Below are positions 27,741 to 40,718 of a stretch of DNA of 64,000 nucleotides, piece after piece. Location of the stretch: contig CALNVZ010000174.1 of the NCBI GenBank assembly GCA_940671915.1, positions 3,158,800 through 3,222,799 on the forward strand, read 5' to 3'. The translations under genes were made by a program, and so were the position numbers. The notes under the pieces are model-generated. The model saw only the letters and a program-made list of their open reading frames with translations. It searched no databases and had not been told where the DNA came from. Every line of letters starts with the position of its first letter. Positions within the stretch are counted from its first letter, which is position 1. The stretch comes from Paracentrotus lividus (Eukaryota > Echinodermata > Echinoidea > Camarodonta > Echinidae).

Positions 27741-29639
27741 CATGAAAGAGTGCACCCAAGGATAGTCATCATGGGCAAACCTAAAATGGCTGCTAACTGA
27801 ATGAAATTTCTAAGAAAATACACTTTGGTTGTTTTTTATTGAATAAAACACTTCATATTAAAAAGTTTCAAGGATAACGGGTATTGAAATAAAGAGGTTC
27901 TTATTATTATGGGTTTTGTGGCTTACTGAATGTGAATATGATGCTATTTCATCAATGTTGGTGTCATAAACTTTTAATGTGGGGGTTTCAAATGGTATAA
28001 ACCAGGTCTTTTGGGGCAAAATGTCCATTATATATAGGAGTCCCTATAATGTCATCATCAAAGATTAAGGCTATGATGTTCAATTATCAACTAGTTTGAA
28101 CAATACCATACCTGTTTCACATTTCAAGAATGGCGCCCACGAGGCAGCCATGATGGTCATTCCAAAATGGATACTCAAAATGAAATGAAATCTTGTACAA
28201 AAAGGCTTGAGAAAACCCCAAAATACATGTTTAAGGGGTTGTGGGGGTCAGAGAATTTTAATCTGATGTTTTTCTCTTGATTTTAAGTAATTTTGTATTT
28301 CTAAACTGCATTTTTGCCTGGCGGTGGCCCATTGGGGTGCTGGAATGGTTAGAATGACTCTTATTTCAGGAGCTAAAAATGAGACAAAATGGTCCTTCTT
28401 TATGAGGGACCTCTACAATGTTCTGTTCCATTCATAGGATTTTTTTTTTTTTTTCAGATTAGAGTCTTCTTCTCACAGTACAGTTTGTTTTTGTTCAATA
28501 GACTGGGGCACACCCTAAAAACTATGTCATTGTCGCTCTTTTCGAAAGTGCGATCCAGTGCATAATAATAATATTATATTATATCTACAACAGTGTTGTT
28601 GATCTTGAACACTCTCCTTAAACTGGAAGAGAAGGCCATTCAAGTTAATGATGGTCTCCTATAGTATTGCTTTGAGGTACAATGGAGGACACAACTTGGC
28701 TATTCATATTTAACCCTTTTCTAGGTTTTATTTATTATTTGGGTGGATTTTTGTTCGGCTATTGTTTGCAATTTGTTTCCATATATGGAAAAAATACATC
28801 CCATTCTCAGCCTCTTCCTCAAAACAAGAAAGGACATGGAACAAGTACATGTATTGTGGTTTAAGTGTTCTCATGATAAGTAATGCCCCTACCAAAGATA
28901 GGAAGAAGGGTCATATGTGCCATAAATATCTTTCAGTGACCCTGTGCACACATGACATAAAATTAATAAATACACATATTCAAATTCTGCATTGCATCAA
29001 ACCCTAAATATTCTAGGCTTTCAGTTTGAAATGACATATTGACAAGGGCCTTCTTGCAATATGGAAATATATAAGTATACCTGCATGTACAGGCTGCATA
29101 CTAATATGATGCTATTAGATATTCTTAGCCACATATCTAAAATGATATTATTGGTACCCCTGAGAGAGTGTGGCCGTCCCCCATAAATGCATTTTTAAAT
29201 ATGAGAAATGATCTTGAGGCAAATTAATCAATGGAATAACTTCAGATTTGAATGACCAAATCCCATAGACTCCTTAAATTGTATTTTAGGAGTTTATTGG
29301 AGCCTTATCATAGTATATTTACCTTCATTCTGTTTTCAGACGGCATTCATTTTTGCTTTGGCCATTTAAGACCAGCCCGAGGGCGCCCCTCTGATCTCAT
29401 GAAACAAGACATGGTGTACATGTATATTCCAAACATGTGTAAAATGACAATACAACTAACATAGAAGGGCCATTTTGCCCCTCAGATGCCCCTTTTAAGA
29501 ATACCATTTAAATGCAAAATTATCTAGTGAGCTATAGAACCCCCAATTGAATGTAAAAAGTCTATTCCAACCCTTTTCCTTTAGAAACTTCACTAAAATG
29601 TTAAAGCTTTTTGATTTCCTAATATGGACGCCTCTGGGG

Positions 29640-30345
29640 CGCAATACTTATTGCCCATCAGAAATTAAAAGAGCACAGTATTGGCAACCTGTATGCCAAA
29701 AATAAGGACTTAAGATGATATTAATAGGGGCTCCTAACGTAAGGGGCTATTTTTTTTCCATAAATTCAACTTTTTATTAAAAAAAATGACCATTTTGAAG
29801 CCCCAATAGCAAAACTATTACATTTTTTCTTTGGAATACTACCATAGCCATATTCGGTAAGCCATAAAACCAGAAAATAATATTAATCTACATTATTTGA
29901 GCTCTTTTCTTTGAGAATCTTCACTCAGATGGCAGCCATTTTGAATTTGGCAACCATGGCCAACCCAGGGGGCGCCGTTATTGGCGCCCATCAAAAATTA
30001 AAAGAACACAGTATTGGTAACCTATATGCCAAAATAAGGACTTACGATGATATTAATAGGGGCTCCTAACGTAAAGGGGCTATTTTTCCATAAATTCGAC
30101 TTTTTATTAAAAAATGACCATTTTGAAGCCCCCATAGCAAAACTATTACATTTTTTCTTTGGAATACTACCATAGCCGTATTCGGTAAGCCATAAAACCA
30201 GAAAATAATATTAATCTACATTATTTGAGCCCTTTTCTTTGAGATCTGCACTCAGATGGCAGCCATTTTGAATTTGGCAACCATGGCCGCCCCAGGGGGC
30301 GCCGTTCTTGGCGCCCATCAGAAATTGAAAGAGTATGGTATAAGC
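29640..30345. repeat. About 330-bp subrepeats in the right arm
   Basis: Units with GGCGCC, GCCATAAAACCAGAAAATAA and GGGGCTCCTAACGTAA recur at roughly 330-bp spacing. They run as inverted copies of the left-arm units. Confidence 0.75.
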
Positions 30346-31005
30346 AACCTATGTGCCAAATTTGGCGCTTTTAGAAACATAATGCACCAAAAATCCCTAA
30401 CAGCTCCGACTACTTTATGAAATAAACAAACAATACCACGTTGATATCAACCTTCACACTATAAAAAAATGTTTTCCAACTGTACCATTTTATTTGACAC
30501 AGACTGTATAGTGCATTATTAAAAAACATGCACTTTTGAAATGGCTGCCAAATAAAAGATGGGGCCTATATGATTCTAGCGGGAAGAGTTTATACCTTCG
30601 GAAAGATCTTAGCTACTTGAATTATATGTGAAATTAAACAGTCTGAAAGTAATTTGTGCTTGAGTGAATACTACCAACTTTTGTAAGAACATAAAAATGA
30701 GGTGCTGTCAGAATTCACTATAAATTTTTGGTAGTTTGGAATGGGGAAAAAATGTCCACAGATTGATCTATGAAACGGAAAAACAACTTCCAAAACTTTC
30801 ATTATCAAACTGATTAAACAGCCAACACCTGATCATTCATGCACAAATTTATCAATCAATAATCCTTGTAATTCATTGCAAAAACATGATAAATCAACAG
30901 ACAGCAATTTCTGAACTGCATAACTTTTCAATTCACCTACAGAGAACAGCCATTTCTCCACAGCCTAATTTTTGTGTCCTTTATGCTGCAGTCACACAGA
31001 CACTC

Positions 31006-31239
31006 ATGCTACAGTCACACAGACACTTACGTTGAGTTACGTCCGGTTGCGTCCAAAAATGATTTTCTTTTCTGCGGATCCCACGGATACCTTCCCATCA
31101 TAGTCAGCAGTGGAAATAGTGATAACTTCGTTCATCCAATAAAACAAAGAAGTACATAAAAAATGATAGAATAAAAGATGAAAGAAGGATAAAACAACAA
31201 ATACGTAACTAAACGTAAATGTCCGTGTGACTGTAGCAT
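31006..31239. mobile_element. MITE with about 37-bp inverted ends
   Basis: The start ATGCTACAGTCACACAGACA and the end (TGTCCGTGTGACTGTAGCAT) are near-perfect inverted copies. An extra partial copy of the left end lies just outside, at about 30983. Overlapping open frames are shadows. Confidence 0.7.
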
Positions 31240-31617
31240 AACAAAAGTGAGTATTGGATGGAGTACTTTCAGACACATTTACAGAGATCAGCACAAACAA
31301 TAGACATAAAATAACACTATCCATTTTAATTGATAACCCTATTGTCATCTGTACACAGTAATTTTGTTGTAGGAACATAGATTATTTCAAATATTTGTAA
31401 AGCTGCACCTCATTAAATTTATTTTGGCACAGGGCTATCACTAATAGGAGATGATCGTCAATATTATAGAATACCCGATCATTATACTAGTAAAAACTTT
31501 GTTTTCACATTGATTTTTATGACGTTTTTACTAAACATATATGTATAAACCACTATATTTCTGTGTTTGATGGCTTCTAAATTTATAAAGCTAACCAGAG
31601 AGCATGACAAAAGTATA

Positions 31618-32789
31618 CCGAGTGAATCAGAAAAAAACTAGACACCTAGAAAAAATGTCAATGAAAAGAAAACCAATTAATGAATTCCAAATTATTATAC
31701 ATATTCTGGAAGAGTAACTCTCTCCACATCTTCTGGTATCATTTTTGTGTGTTCTATCTTTACGCTTGGATGAACGCGACGCATTGTTTGCGAACATGTC
31801 AATTTCGAATTGTGCAAGATTGGGGATAAGATTGAAGCAACAAAAGCGCACAAAAAAGCAACTCCATCCTGTATAAAATAGGATAACTTTTTAAAGAAAA
31901 AGTTTTGAGCCAAATAACGAGGCAAGCAAGCGCGGCAATTTCATGTCACGACTGGGGTGGGGGGTGGGGACGGAAACACCCGAGAGTGAAAAATAATACA
32001 CTCAAAATTCGCATACTTCGCACATTATGCAGAAACTAATGAAAATGTTTGCTAGCGCGAAGCGCGAGCCGAAAATTTTGCCTTTTAATAACATTTAGCA
32101 TTCTATTTGACATACATTTTACTTGTGTATTAGTTTCACAAGCTAATCACTACATAAAATGTGTTAAGCTTTAAAAATCGAGGGGGGGGGGGCCGGGGGA
32201 CGATCCCTCCCAGAAAAAATCCCCCCGGGATCCGCCGCCAATGCAGGCAAGGGTGTTGGTAAAGTTATCGACTAGATTCTGTGTAAACATTAGATTGATT
32301 CGTCAAGTAATCCACGAATGAGTACTCATCACATATTAAATTGTCGCTGACAGACCTAAAAAGGCCTTTAAATTCTTTTGAAAAGTGATTATTTAGTCTT
32401 TGACGTGTGCTTACTCATGTCTGACTCTACAGATCTATCCCATTTTCACACTAAATGTAGTGAATATGTGTAACAACACCCCTGCTAAGTTATTAAGCGC
32501 AGGACATTTTCGTTAAAAAGTTATACTATTTTTAATCAGGATGGAGTTGCTTTTTTATAACTTGTTGTTGTTTTGAGTTTGCTCCCACTTTTGCACAATT
32601 CGATATTTACACGTTCGCAAACGATTCACCTTGTTAATCCAAGCGTAAAGTTTTAACACTCAAAATTGGTACCAAAAGATACGGGAAAAGTTACTCTTTT
32701 GGAATATGTATAATAATTTGGGGTTTATAAATTGGATTTCTCTTTATTGACATTCTTATAGGTGTCTAGTTTTTTTCTGACTCACTCGG
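31618..32789. mobile_element. 1.2-kb inverted-repeat element with TA flanks
   Basis: Ends CCGAGTGAATCAGAAAAAAA and its inverted partner (TTTTTTTCTGACTCACTCGG), each next to TA. The arms continue about 250 bp (CAACTCCATCCTG near 31860 faces CAGGATGGAGTTG near 32540). The centre contains a G-run near 32180 and a GCGCGAAGCGCGAGC phrase. No transposase. Confidence 0.8.
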
Positions 32790-33090
32790 TAGACTGGTGC
32801 TTAATTTGCATTTGTTCTCTGACTAACATAATCTGCAGAAATAAAACCTTTATAAAAATAACAACTTCTACTCTATAGTATTATTATATTTTGTATTCTT
32901 ACTGTTATCACAAATTAATTATTTTGCTTTGCCGTAATTTAATTTCCTTTGACACTCGACCTTTACATGCACATAACAGTCCTCTCATGTTAGACATTTT
33001 GTTACAATTAACTGACATGACCTGGTGCTGAGTATTTTAAAGTGGACTGTTGTCCATTTCAAGTTTCACTTTATTTTAAGCAAACATATA

Positions 33091-33196
33091 GGCCCGAATT
33101 CACAAATGTGGTTTAGTTAGTCCATGGTCTAAATCCGTGGTTTAAACAATTGATTTAGACCATGGACTAACTAAACCACGTTTGTGAATTCGGGCC
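33091..33196. mobile_element. 106-bp near-perfect palindrome
   Basis: The left half GGCCCGAATTCACAAA...GTTTAGTTAGTCCATGG is the inverted copy of the right half, with a tiny loop. Likely a minimal MITE; any transcript through it would form a strong hairpin. Confidence 0.8.
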
Positions 33197-33521
33197 ATTC
33201 AGTACAAAATTTGACATTGTATTTTGTAACACAAGGTTAAAAAAAAAAAACTGTAAAAACTGTTTGTGGTAAAATTGATCAGGAACCTAAGCTTGTAGAA
33301 TATACAATCTGTTTCAAAAAGATGCTGCAAATGGGGAAATTAGGTATGAAGTCTTCTCATGGTATGAAATTAGAGGGGAAATTCAATCTGGAATCGAATT
33401 GATTTAAAATACGGACAAATAAAGGCAAAGTTTGGACAAAATTCACTAAGGAATGAATATTCAACTTGTGATTATGTGACGTCACTTGCAAACTGCCGTC
33501 CAGTACGTTATGGGCTATTCC

Positions 33522-33925
33522 ACGGTTACTCACGTTACATTTGGAGACACATTGACTCATACTTGGAGCTGTAACTCCATTTTATTTGATAGGAACTAAA
33601 CATCTTTTTATCTCAACAAAGTACACAGTCTGACTATCCTTTGTATAAAAACAAAACTTGATAAATTTCATTATGCTCCTGACAAATCTTTAAAATGTGT
33701 TGGTTACTCACGTAACATGATTTGGACATGCATAAAATGAAAAGTCGACATAAGTGAAAAGTGTCCTCATACAAGGCTTTTATGAAAGTTGATTATATCC
33801 ATTTCAAAGAAGTCTATTAGGGCGACAAACTTTGTATATCATTAAAAAGTAAAGAACACATGGTTTTTTACTAGGGGTGCAGATAAAGTGGTTACTCACG
33901 TAACGGTTACTCACATTACATTTTG
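33522..33925. repeat. Dispersed GTTACTCACGTAAC phrases
   Basis: GTTACTCACGT(T/A)AC occurs near 33525, 33704 and 33889, with a variant GTTACTCACATTAC at 33904. The phrase is itself an imperfect palindrome. I see no gene in 32790-34440. Confidence 0.6.
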
Positions 33926-34445
33926 TCCAGTGAACTTCCAGAGGTCTTTTCACCCCTTGTAATCGCATAACATCTCAAGTGGCTTCTGAAATATGGAAAT
34001 GTGTTTATCCTTGGCCTTTTTGTGAAATTTGTGAGAAGAAATATTAAACGAGTCTTGTGTAATTTGCATTTTAGTGAAATTTGTTGTCCCCAGTCCCACA
34101 CGTGCAATTTTAATGATGGTCTGAGATCTAGCAGAAGTCATTGAAATGAAATTATTTTTTTTCAATTGAATATGAATAACCTATGTCATTTATGAAAATC
34201 TGTGGCATTAGATTGGTGATAAATCGAATAATCAAGTCAAGAGACACACTTCTTTTTTTTTTTCAATGTCCACTAACCCGTGGAATTGCCCTTATGCAAT
34301 TTTGTTTACATTTGTTTAAGAATATTTATTATTTCACCAACATCATGCTGTTCATATATTATCTATTCCTCTATGGAAAAGATATAAAACTTATAAATTC
34401 CTTCTCAATGAACCATACATAAGGACATACATACACAAATATGCA

Positions 34446-34898
34446 GGGGGTGTTAAAGGGAACAGTAACTTTCAAAAACAAGAGCAATTAGATCAAGATG
34501 AATAAAATTATATTGCTCTAATAGTAAAAACAAACTACTGAAAATTTCAGATCAAATGGAAGTCATTTTACTACCACAAAACAGTGTAACAGCCAAACGC
34601 GAGTGAATTTTCAACCCCTTTGCAGCAAAACCCTCCAGCCAGCTAGGGTCGGGGGGAACACGACAGGAAGTGGGGTGTCTTGAAAGCACATGGCAATTTG
34701 TTTTCCACCACGAGATGGTTTACTAAATTTGAGTATGAAATCATTGATATCTCGAAGTAAAGCAAGCAATTAACTTGTAATTTTTGAAGAGATACCAGAC
34801 TGACCCTATAAGTTTATAATTATGTTGACAAAATGAGCTAAATCAAGAAATTGTGATTTGAATATCATTCAATGTTACTGCATCCCTTTAACACCCCG
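34446..34898. mobile_element. MITE, about 450 bp
   Basis: It begins GGGGTGTTAAAGGG-AACAGTAAC and ends with the inverted form (GTTACTG-CATCCCTTTAACACCCC). Non-coding. Confidence 0.75.
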
Positions 34899-34899
34899 T

Positions 34900-36840
34900 G
34901 ATTATGTGGGAGAGCAGCTCGCAAAACCTTCAATCAGATTTTTCTTTTTTCTTTTCTTTTCTCTTTTTTTTTAATTTAATTTAATTTTTTATTTTTTTAA
35001 TAAAAACCAATCAAATTCTATACAGTGCGTCTCAGATAAAGCAGAACACATCTGTTTAATCATTTTAAGCAATTAAATAGATACTAAGTGCATCATTTTG
35101 AAATTTAAAGGTCAAAACCGATTTGCTGAGATATGAAATAAATAATGTGAAATGCATGGAATCCCCCCCCCCCCGAACAACTCTTTGTATTCACTGTTAA
35201 TGGTAAACAAACCAGTTTGCGTAGGCGACGGGTATGTGTATATTTATGTTCTTGGGAGATTTGACCAATCGAACTTATCAAAGAACATTAAAACGAAATG
35301 CTAAAAAAAAGGAGAAAAAAAAAAGAAACACACACATACACCTTTGTTCGGCAAGGTTTTTTTACCATTTTATTTCAAACGCTTCTTGTTCAGGTATATA
35401 CGTGGCCTTTTTGAATTGAGATCTTATCAGAAAGAAGAAAGATTGAACTTTAAAATGATGCAATTAATATTTTGTTATTTACTTGAATTTACAGAGAAAA
35501 GGGACTGACAATTCTGGTTCTTTCTCTATACATATCAATTCTAGTTGTAAAACTTAAGGGGAAGAGGGCGCTATCACTCTACGCAAAGCGAACGCGGCCA
35601 TAGACTTTTTGTATTTTGCACAGTTTTTTCATTTTGTTTTCTTGATTATGGCGAGCAACTAACTTTTCAAAGAAATGATCAACTTGAATAAGTACGCTAA
35701 GAGTCTGAATTTTTCAAAAATAGGAATAACTTATTGCAAAGGGGGGAAAAAAGTCCTGTCACTTGTATCAATTCGAAATCCTAGTAAGATCAAATTCGTG
35801 TACAATATGGCCAATTTTGCTCTCAAAATAGCTCATACGCTGCATAGTCATCTTCCTCGATTACGCATAATTATAGTACACCTTAATGATCAAGCAGTTT
35901 TTAAAAGCTTGAATTCTCAGCTTTCCAAACATGGTACATTCATTTCGATTGGTTAAAAAAAAAAGTCCTGTCACTTTGAACATTATCACAAACGAATCTT
36001 TACTCGATGGGTCAATATTTCCGCATATCACATGCATATCGCATGTGGACGGCGTCTTCGCAAGATGTGACAAGTTCACAATTTATATCAATAATCGTTA
36101 GGAACATCAATCTATGTGAAATAAAGATTCTGATTACAACTTTAGCACAATGGTGTTATAGGCTTGCCAAAATGTCTTTTACCCCAATCTGGTCTGAAGC
36201 ATCTACCTACGAAAACTATGATAAAAGTTCAATTATTTATTTCATGTCCATGACTAATTTCCTCGAGCGGATCGACTGACAAATACCATTTTACCGACAG
36301 GGAAGTTTTCTTAGGCGAGTTTTTGTACGCTAAGTAATAATTGCATGCAGTTGTCACTCGGTCGCTTCCCGCCGTTAGCGCGGGTTTTGTTGACATTAAC
36401 CTAGAGCCGTATAATTTTCTGCGTATTATAAACTCATGAATGTAATGTTGCGTTTCCCCTCCTCAAATAATGGACGCGTCTTTATGTTAAGATTTAATGT
36501 CATACGTTAGATTTACATTTCACGTGGAGTAGAATTGATATGAAGTATGGAATTTTAAGCACTTTGGAGGTTTCAGTTTATTTTCCTCGTGAATATGTAA
36601 GCGCGAAATGAAATTTGTCCAAATACCATCCAATCAAACTAATGTAAACTGCTGTCTTGTTGGCCAGAATCCTCACAATGTATAATATGGTGATAAAAAA
36701 TAGACAAGCACGAAGTGCGAGCGGAAGAAATTGTATGTATTCCAGTGATATGAAAACAGGACATTCAATACAAAGTAATGACCCATTGGAAAAATGATGG
36801 GAGCGAAAATTTCATCTCCATATACGTATAGAGACCAGAA
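34900..36840. other. Intergenic, no gene recognised
   Basis: It holds T-rich and A-rich runs (34935-35010, 35305-35330), a C-run near 35165, and a phrase AAAAAGTCCTGTCACTT repeated near 35750 and 35962. Open frames of 60-90 codons (for example 35675-35956) show no domain, codon bias or splice context. Confidence 0.5.
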
Positions 36841-36861
36841 GGCATGGAAGTTTAAGATGAA

Positions 36862-37310
36862 TTTGGTACCCCCACAATTTTAAGACCAATTTTCTGCCCC
36901 CTTAGTTTTAAGTCTATTCGGCACCCCTACCTTTAAGTTACAGATGACTTTGGTGCTTTTAATACCAATTTTGGGCGCTCTAAGTGTCTATATTTAGACT
37001 GAGTTGATGCCCTTTACTTTAATTTCAGATCAATTTAGCGCCCCATCTTGAACTTGGCGCCCTTAAGTTTGGGATCAGTTTGAAGCCCCCTAAGCTTGAG
37101 ATTAATTTGACTCCCCTTGGTTAGAGATCAATCTGGCTCCCTTATGTGTATGATCGAAATGGCGCCCCTTAGTTTAAGCTCAATTTGGCGCCCCGAACTG
37201 GCGCCCCTTAACGTTAAGAGTATGCGCCCCTAAGTTGAAGGACGATTTTGGCGCCCTCTAAATTTAAGATCAAACTGGAGCCCCCTTAATCTCAGGTCAA
37301 TATCGGGCGT
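36862..37310. repeat. Degenerate minisatellite, about 30-35 bp units
   Basis: Units of the type GGCGCCCCTTA-GTTTAAGATCAATTT recur about a dozen times with much drift. A pyrimidine-rich tract (CTTT/CTCC) follows at 37380-37565. Confidence 0.75.
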
Positions 37311-38601
37311 CTGTAAGAAAATAAGTCAGTAAGTAGGCCTAAGCTCGATTTTTCGCCCTTTCCACATTCCCATCTTCTTAGTTTTCTCCCCTCCCATACA
37401 TTCTCTCTCTTTCCCTTTTTTTGTCTTCCCCCTTCTCCCCTCTTTTTTTAACCTTTCCTTTTTTCTTCCTCTTTTTTTCTTTCTCTCTCTTTTTCTTTCT
37501 TTCTTTCTTTCTTTGTTATTTTTTTTGTTTGGTCTTTCCCTTCTTTCTCCCTTTCCTCTCTTTCGGTGCCCCCTTCGCGCCTATAATTTCACACCCGGGA
37601 GGCCATGACCCCGAGCATCCCCATGTTACAAAATCTGCCCGCTTTGAGTTGGCAGTATATATAGGCCTGATTTTATTTGTGTTTAAAAAAAGGGATCTAA
37701 AAAAAAAGAAGGAACTTAAAACGTTGGGAGTCAATGCATAAATGAATGAATGAATTAGCACGATGAATTAGCTTGCCCTTGCATTAAACCGACCATGTAC
37801 CAGTTCCCGTCGCAATCCGTCGCCTTCGGCAACGGGGCTGTCTATAGCCCTTGCATTAGCATCTTTGTTTAGTATAATATTATTTTGTTCATGACTACAT
37901 AATGTCCCTTTACAAGCCAATAATATACAAAAGACAATTTTATCCTAATGAGGATTTACTTAAAACGAATCGGTTCACTATTAAACAATTACTTCTTTTC
38001 GCTTGTTTATTGAGATACGAATCTTGTTCCTAAGAATACTTACATGATTTGTCACATCAACTTCCATGCAAATGATACATCTACACAATTATAATAATGA
38101 CACTCGTTTAAAAATAAAAGATAAAAAATAAAAAAAATAAGGCGCTATATGACAAATCAGCAAACATAGCTTTCGCGATATATAAAGAGATTTAAATAAA
38201 AGTGTTTGCATAGTTTTTTAAGAACACCCATCCATCCAACCGGCGACTCTTAGTTGTTTGAACAGCTGATAGGGGAATGTGATACGCACTATTTAGACAT
38301 TGTGTAAATAAAATAAAACAAAATATTTTCCCCTCCCCCTTGGACAATGCTGGGTCCGCCCTTTTTTACACCACGAATTAGAAAGGTAAAAGCCGCAAGA
38401 TAAATATTTGTCCAATGTCCGTGGATTAGGCCTAATGAACATGAAGAAATCGAGTTTTAATTTTTATTTTTTATTTTTTTATTGTTCGTAAATGCTCTGT
38501 CAATGTCGGTCATGGAGTCATTTTCAGTCCTTATATAAACCACAATTAGTGTGTCATTATCATTGCATCTTTAATCGCCCCGGCCCGGGAACAGAACTCA
38601 G
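37311..38601. other. Intergenic, no gene recognised
   Basis: It contains the pyrimidine tract at 37380-37565 and AT-rich sequence. An open frame at 37421-37741 is a translation of that tract and is not supported. Confidence 0.5.
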
Positions 38602-38912
38602 GGGGGCGTTTCACGAAACCGTCATAAGTCAAACTTCTTGACTAAATCGGAGATAGTGAACAACTTGTCCACAAGCGGGTTCCACGAAGCCCTCTCTGAC
38701 AAGATCGAGGACAACAAGCTGACTAAATAATTATGACAGCTCCGAACCTGTCATATCTTTTGGAGAGCGCTGATACGTCAATCAAACGCAATTTATGGCA
38801 AGCGATCGGTTTGAGCGAATTGTATTTGCCGCGACAATCTCAATTTTCTCATTTTTGTTCATACAAAATGTGACAACCTCAGAATTTTGGTCTAATATGT
38901 TAGAAAATAAAT

Positions 38913-40234
38913 TGTGACTGCCCCCGATATGATTTCGAAAGACGAGACGACGATGAAAAGTAAACGCACACTTCTCAATTACTGGTTCAGCTAAAGATTT
39001 TATTATGAAAGTTCCCTTTCATTCCGTCGATGCTTTAGCCAATGCCGTAAGAACTACAAATAAACAAGAATAAACAAACAAAAATAACTATATGCAGATA
39101 TACGTAAACAACAAATATTCTAACTAATAATAAAGATGAATATATCAACATACAAACGAACTGGACTATATCTGTTATGCACGAAAACTATCATAAAGAT
39201 GAATGAATTGATTAATTACATTTGTTCCAAAACAATAAATATCAACTGTTAAACTATATACCTATTGTTCTAACACTCCGATATATCATGTCAAACAATG
39301 TCTAATATTGAATTAGCAATTAATATCGGAGAGGTTATATCATGTTCAAAGCAGACATAAGCTAGCTAATTCACTAATAAGTAACATAATGTACTTGATT
39401 ATAAGAAAACGGCATAATATACATAAAACTATATATGCAACTATATATTCTAGCACAAGATTTAAAGTTTAATCCGACTTAAATTACTAGTGTGAACGAA
39501 CCATGCATTAATAATACATACACTAAATCACAGAGCCAAAAGAGAAGTAAATATCCAAAAAGATTAGTGTGAAGGGACCGCATACCAAATGGACTGGTCA
39601 GAGACCTCACACACAGTAGCAAACAAACCCTCTTGTCCCAAACAACTGCTACTTTATGCATGTAGACAACTACTAGACCCTACTTACACAATTATATCAG
39701 TGAAATATATGTACACTTATATTTACAGTACTATTATGGAAATATATTATCCACTCAATATCTCACTTCAACGCTTCTTATGTGCAATAAGATTAATGCT
39801 TTCAAGAAATTAAAGGTCTTTACAAAGAAGAAACATATGAAATCAAGAAACATAATATAATAGAAAAATATGACTTTACTTATACCACTGTGCCGGTTTC
39901 TATCAAAGGCAGACAAATCTTTGGGTTTATAAAACTTCTGCAATACTATTTCTCTTCCTCATGATCCAGATAATATTATAACAAGAGGAACATATTTTCA
40001 ATTAAAGCAATGAAGTTAATTCTTAAAGTTGATATTCAGTACTGCTCTGCTCCTTTGTCTTGGCACGCAAGCATGATGCTTGACGTCTTATCTGCAGTGA
40101 CTGTACTTATATAATGCCAAGTATAACCCCACCCTTTCACTTTGTACCTTGGAGGACTTCCTCCAAACTTTGCAATGTTTACTTTAAAGATGTATGGAAA
40201 GCCAAATGGGTTTTAGGTATGGTGTGCCGTTACA
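38913..40234 (-). repeat. 3' LTR of the BEL element
   Basis: 1322 bp. On the + strand it runs from TGTGACTGCC to GTGCCGTTACA, with TG...CA ends. It is closely similar to the right LTR, differing mainly by one-base indels. Short open frames inside are not genes. Confidence 0.92.
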
Positions 40235-40718
40235 CTCCCACCAAAATTACTCCCAAGTAAAACATAATAACAAATTCATAAATCAAAGTAATTTTCAAAT
40301 TTGGCACTCCATACTCCTGAGAAAATTCCTAACAACTCGTACATGTAATTGAATTTGAAAGTACATAAATTTTGAAAGTACATAAACCTAATTCCCACAA
40401 CATAATGTAATGCGAAGGTATACAAATTACACATAGATTGCTACTACCAAAATTAAAGGAGATAACTATATCATATTGCCTTTGTTACCATTATTTATTA
40501 AAATTTGATTTCTGACGCAAATCGTGACAAATTTTGTTTACCAGTTTAGAAACTGCGAATGAAAAACAAACTATTTTAATGTTAACAAAATACTAAAGAC
40601 GCAAATTATTTATCGCGCAACCAGCGAAAGTAATTCAAGATCATTCGTATCAACGTCCAAAGGCGAAAGAAAAGCACGAATGAAGTCAAACAAAGATCGA
40701 AAGGCAGCAACATAAGTA
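40235..40718 (-). other. BEL 3' untranslated region
   Basis: Non-coding AT-rich stretch between the end of pol and the 3' LTR. The purine-rich GGTGGGAG next to the LTR (minus strand, 40235-40242) is a plausible but short polypurine tract. Confidence 0.6.

Larger units (their letters stand above)
26597..30506. mobile_element. 3.9-kb foldback element with mariner-like ends
   Basis: The ends are inverted repeats (CAGTCTGTGTCAAA...ATGGTACAGT), flanked by TA (26595-26596 and 30507-30508). Behind the ends, long arms are inverted copies of each other (GGCGCCAAGAAGGGCGCC near 27080 faces GGCGCCGTTCTTGGCGCC near 30300). No transposase frame is visible. Open frames inside are short and fall in the arms, so it is read as non-autonomous. 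Confidence 0.8.

Noticed and set aside
35675..35956. 93-codon + strand open frame
   Set aside because: No domain, no splice context, and a minus-strand frame overlaps it; chance is adequate.
37421..37741. 106-codon Phe/Ser/Leu frame
   Set aside because: Translation of a pyrimidine-rich low-complexity tract.
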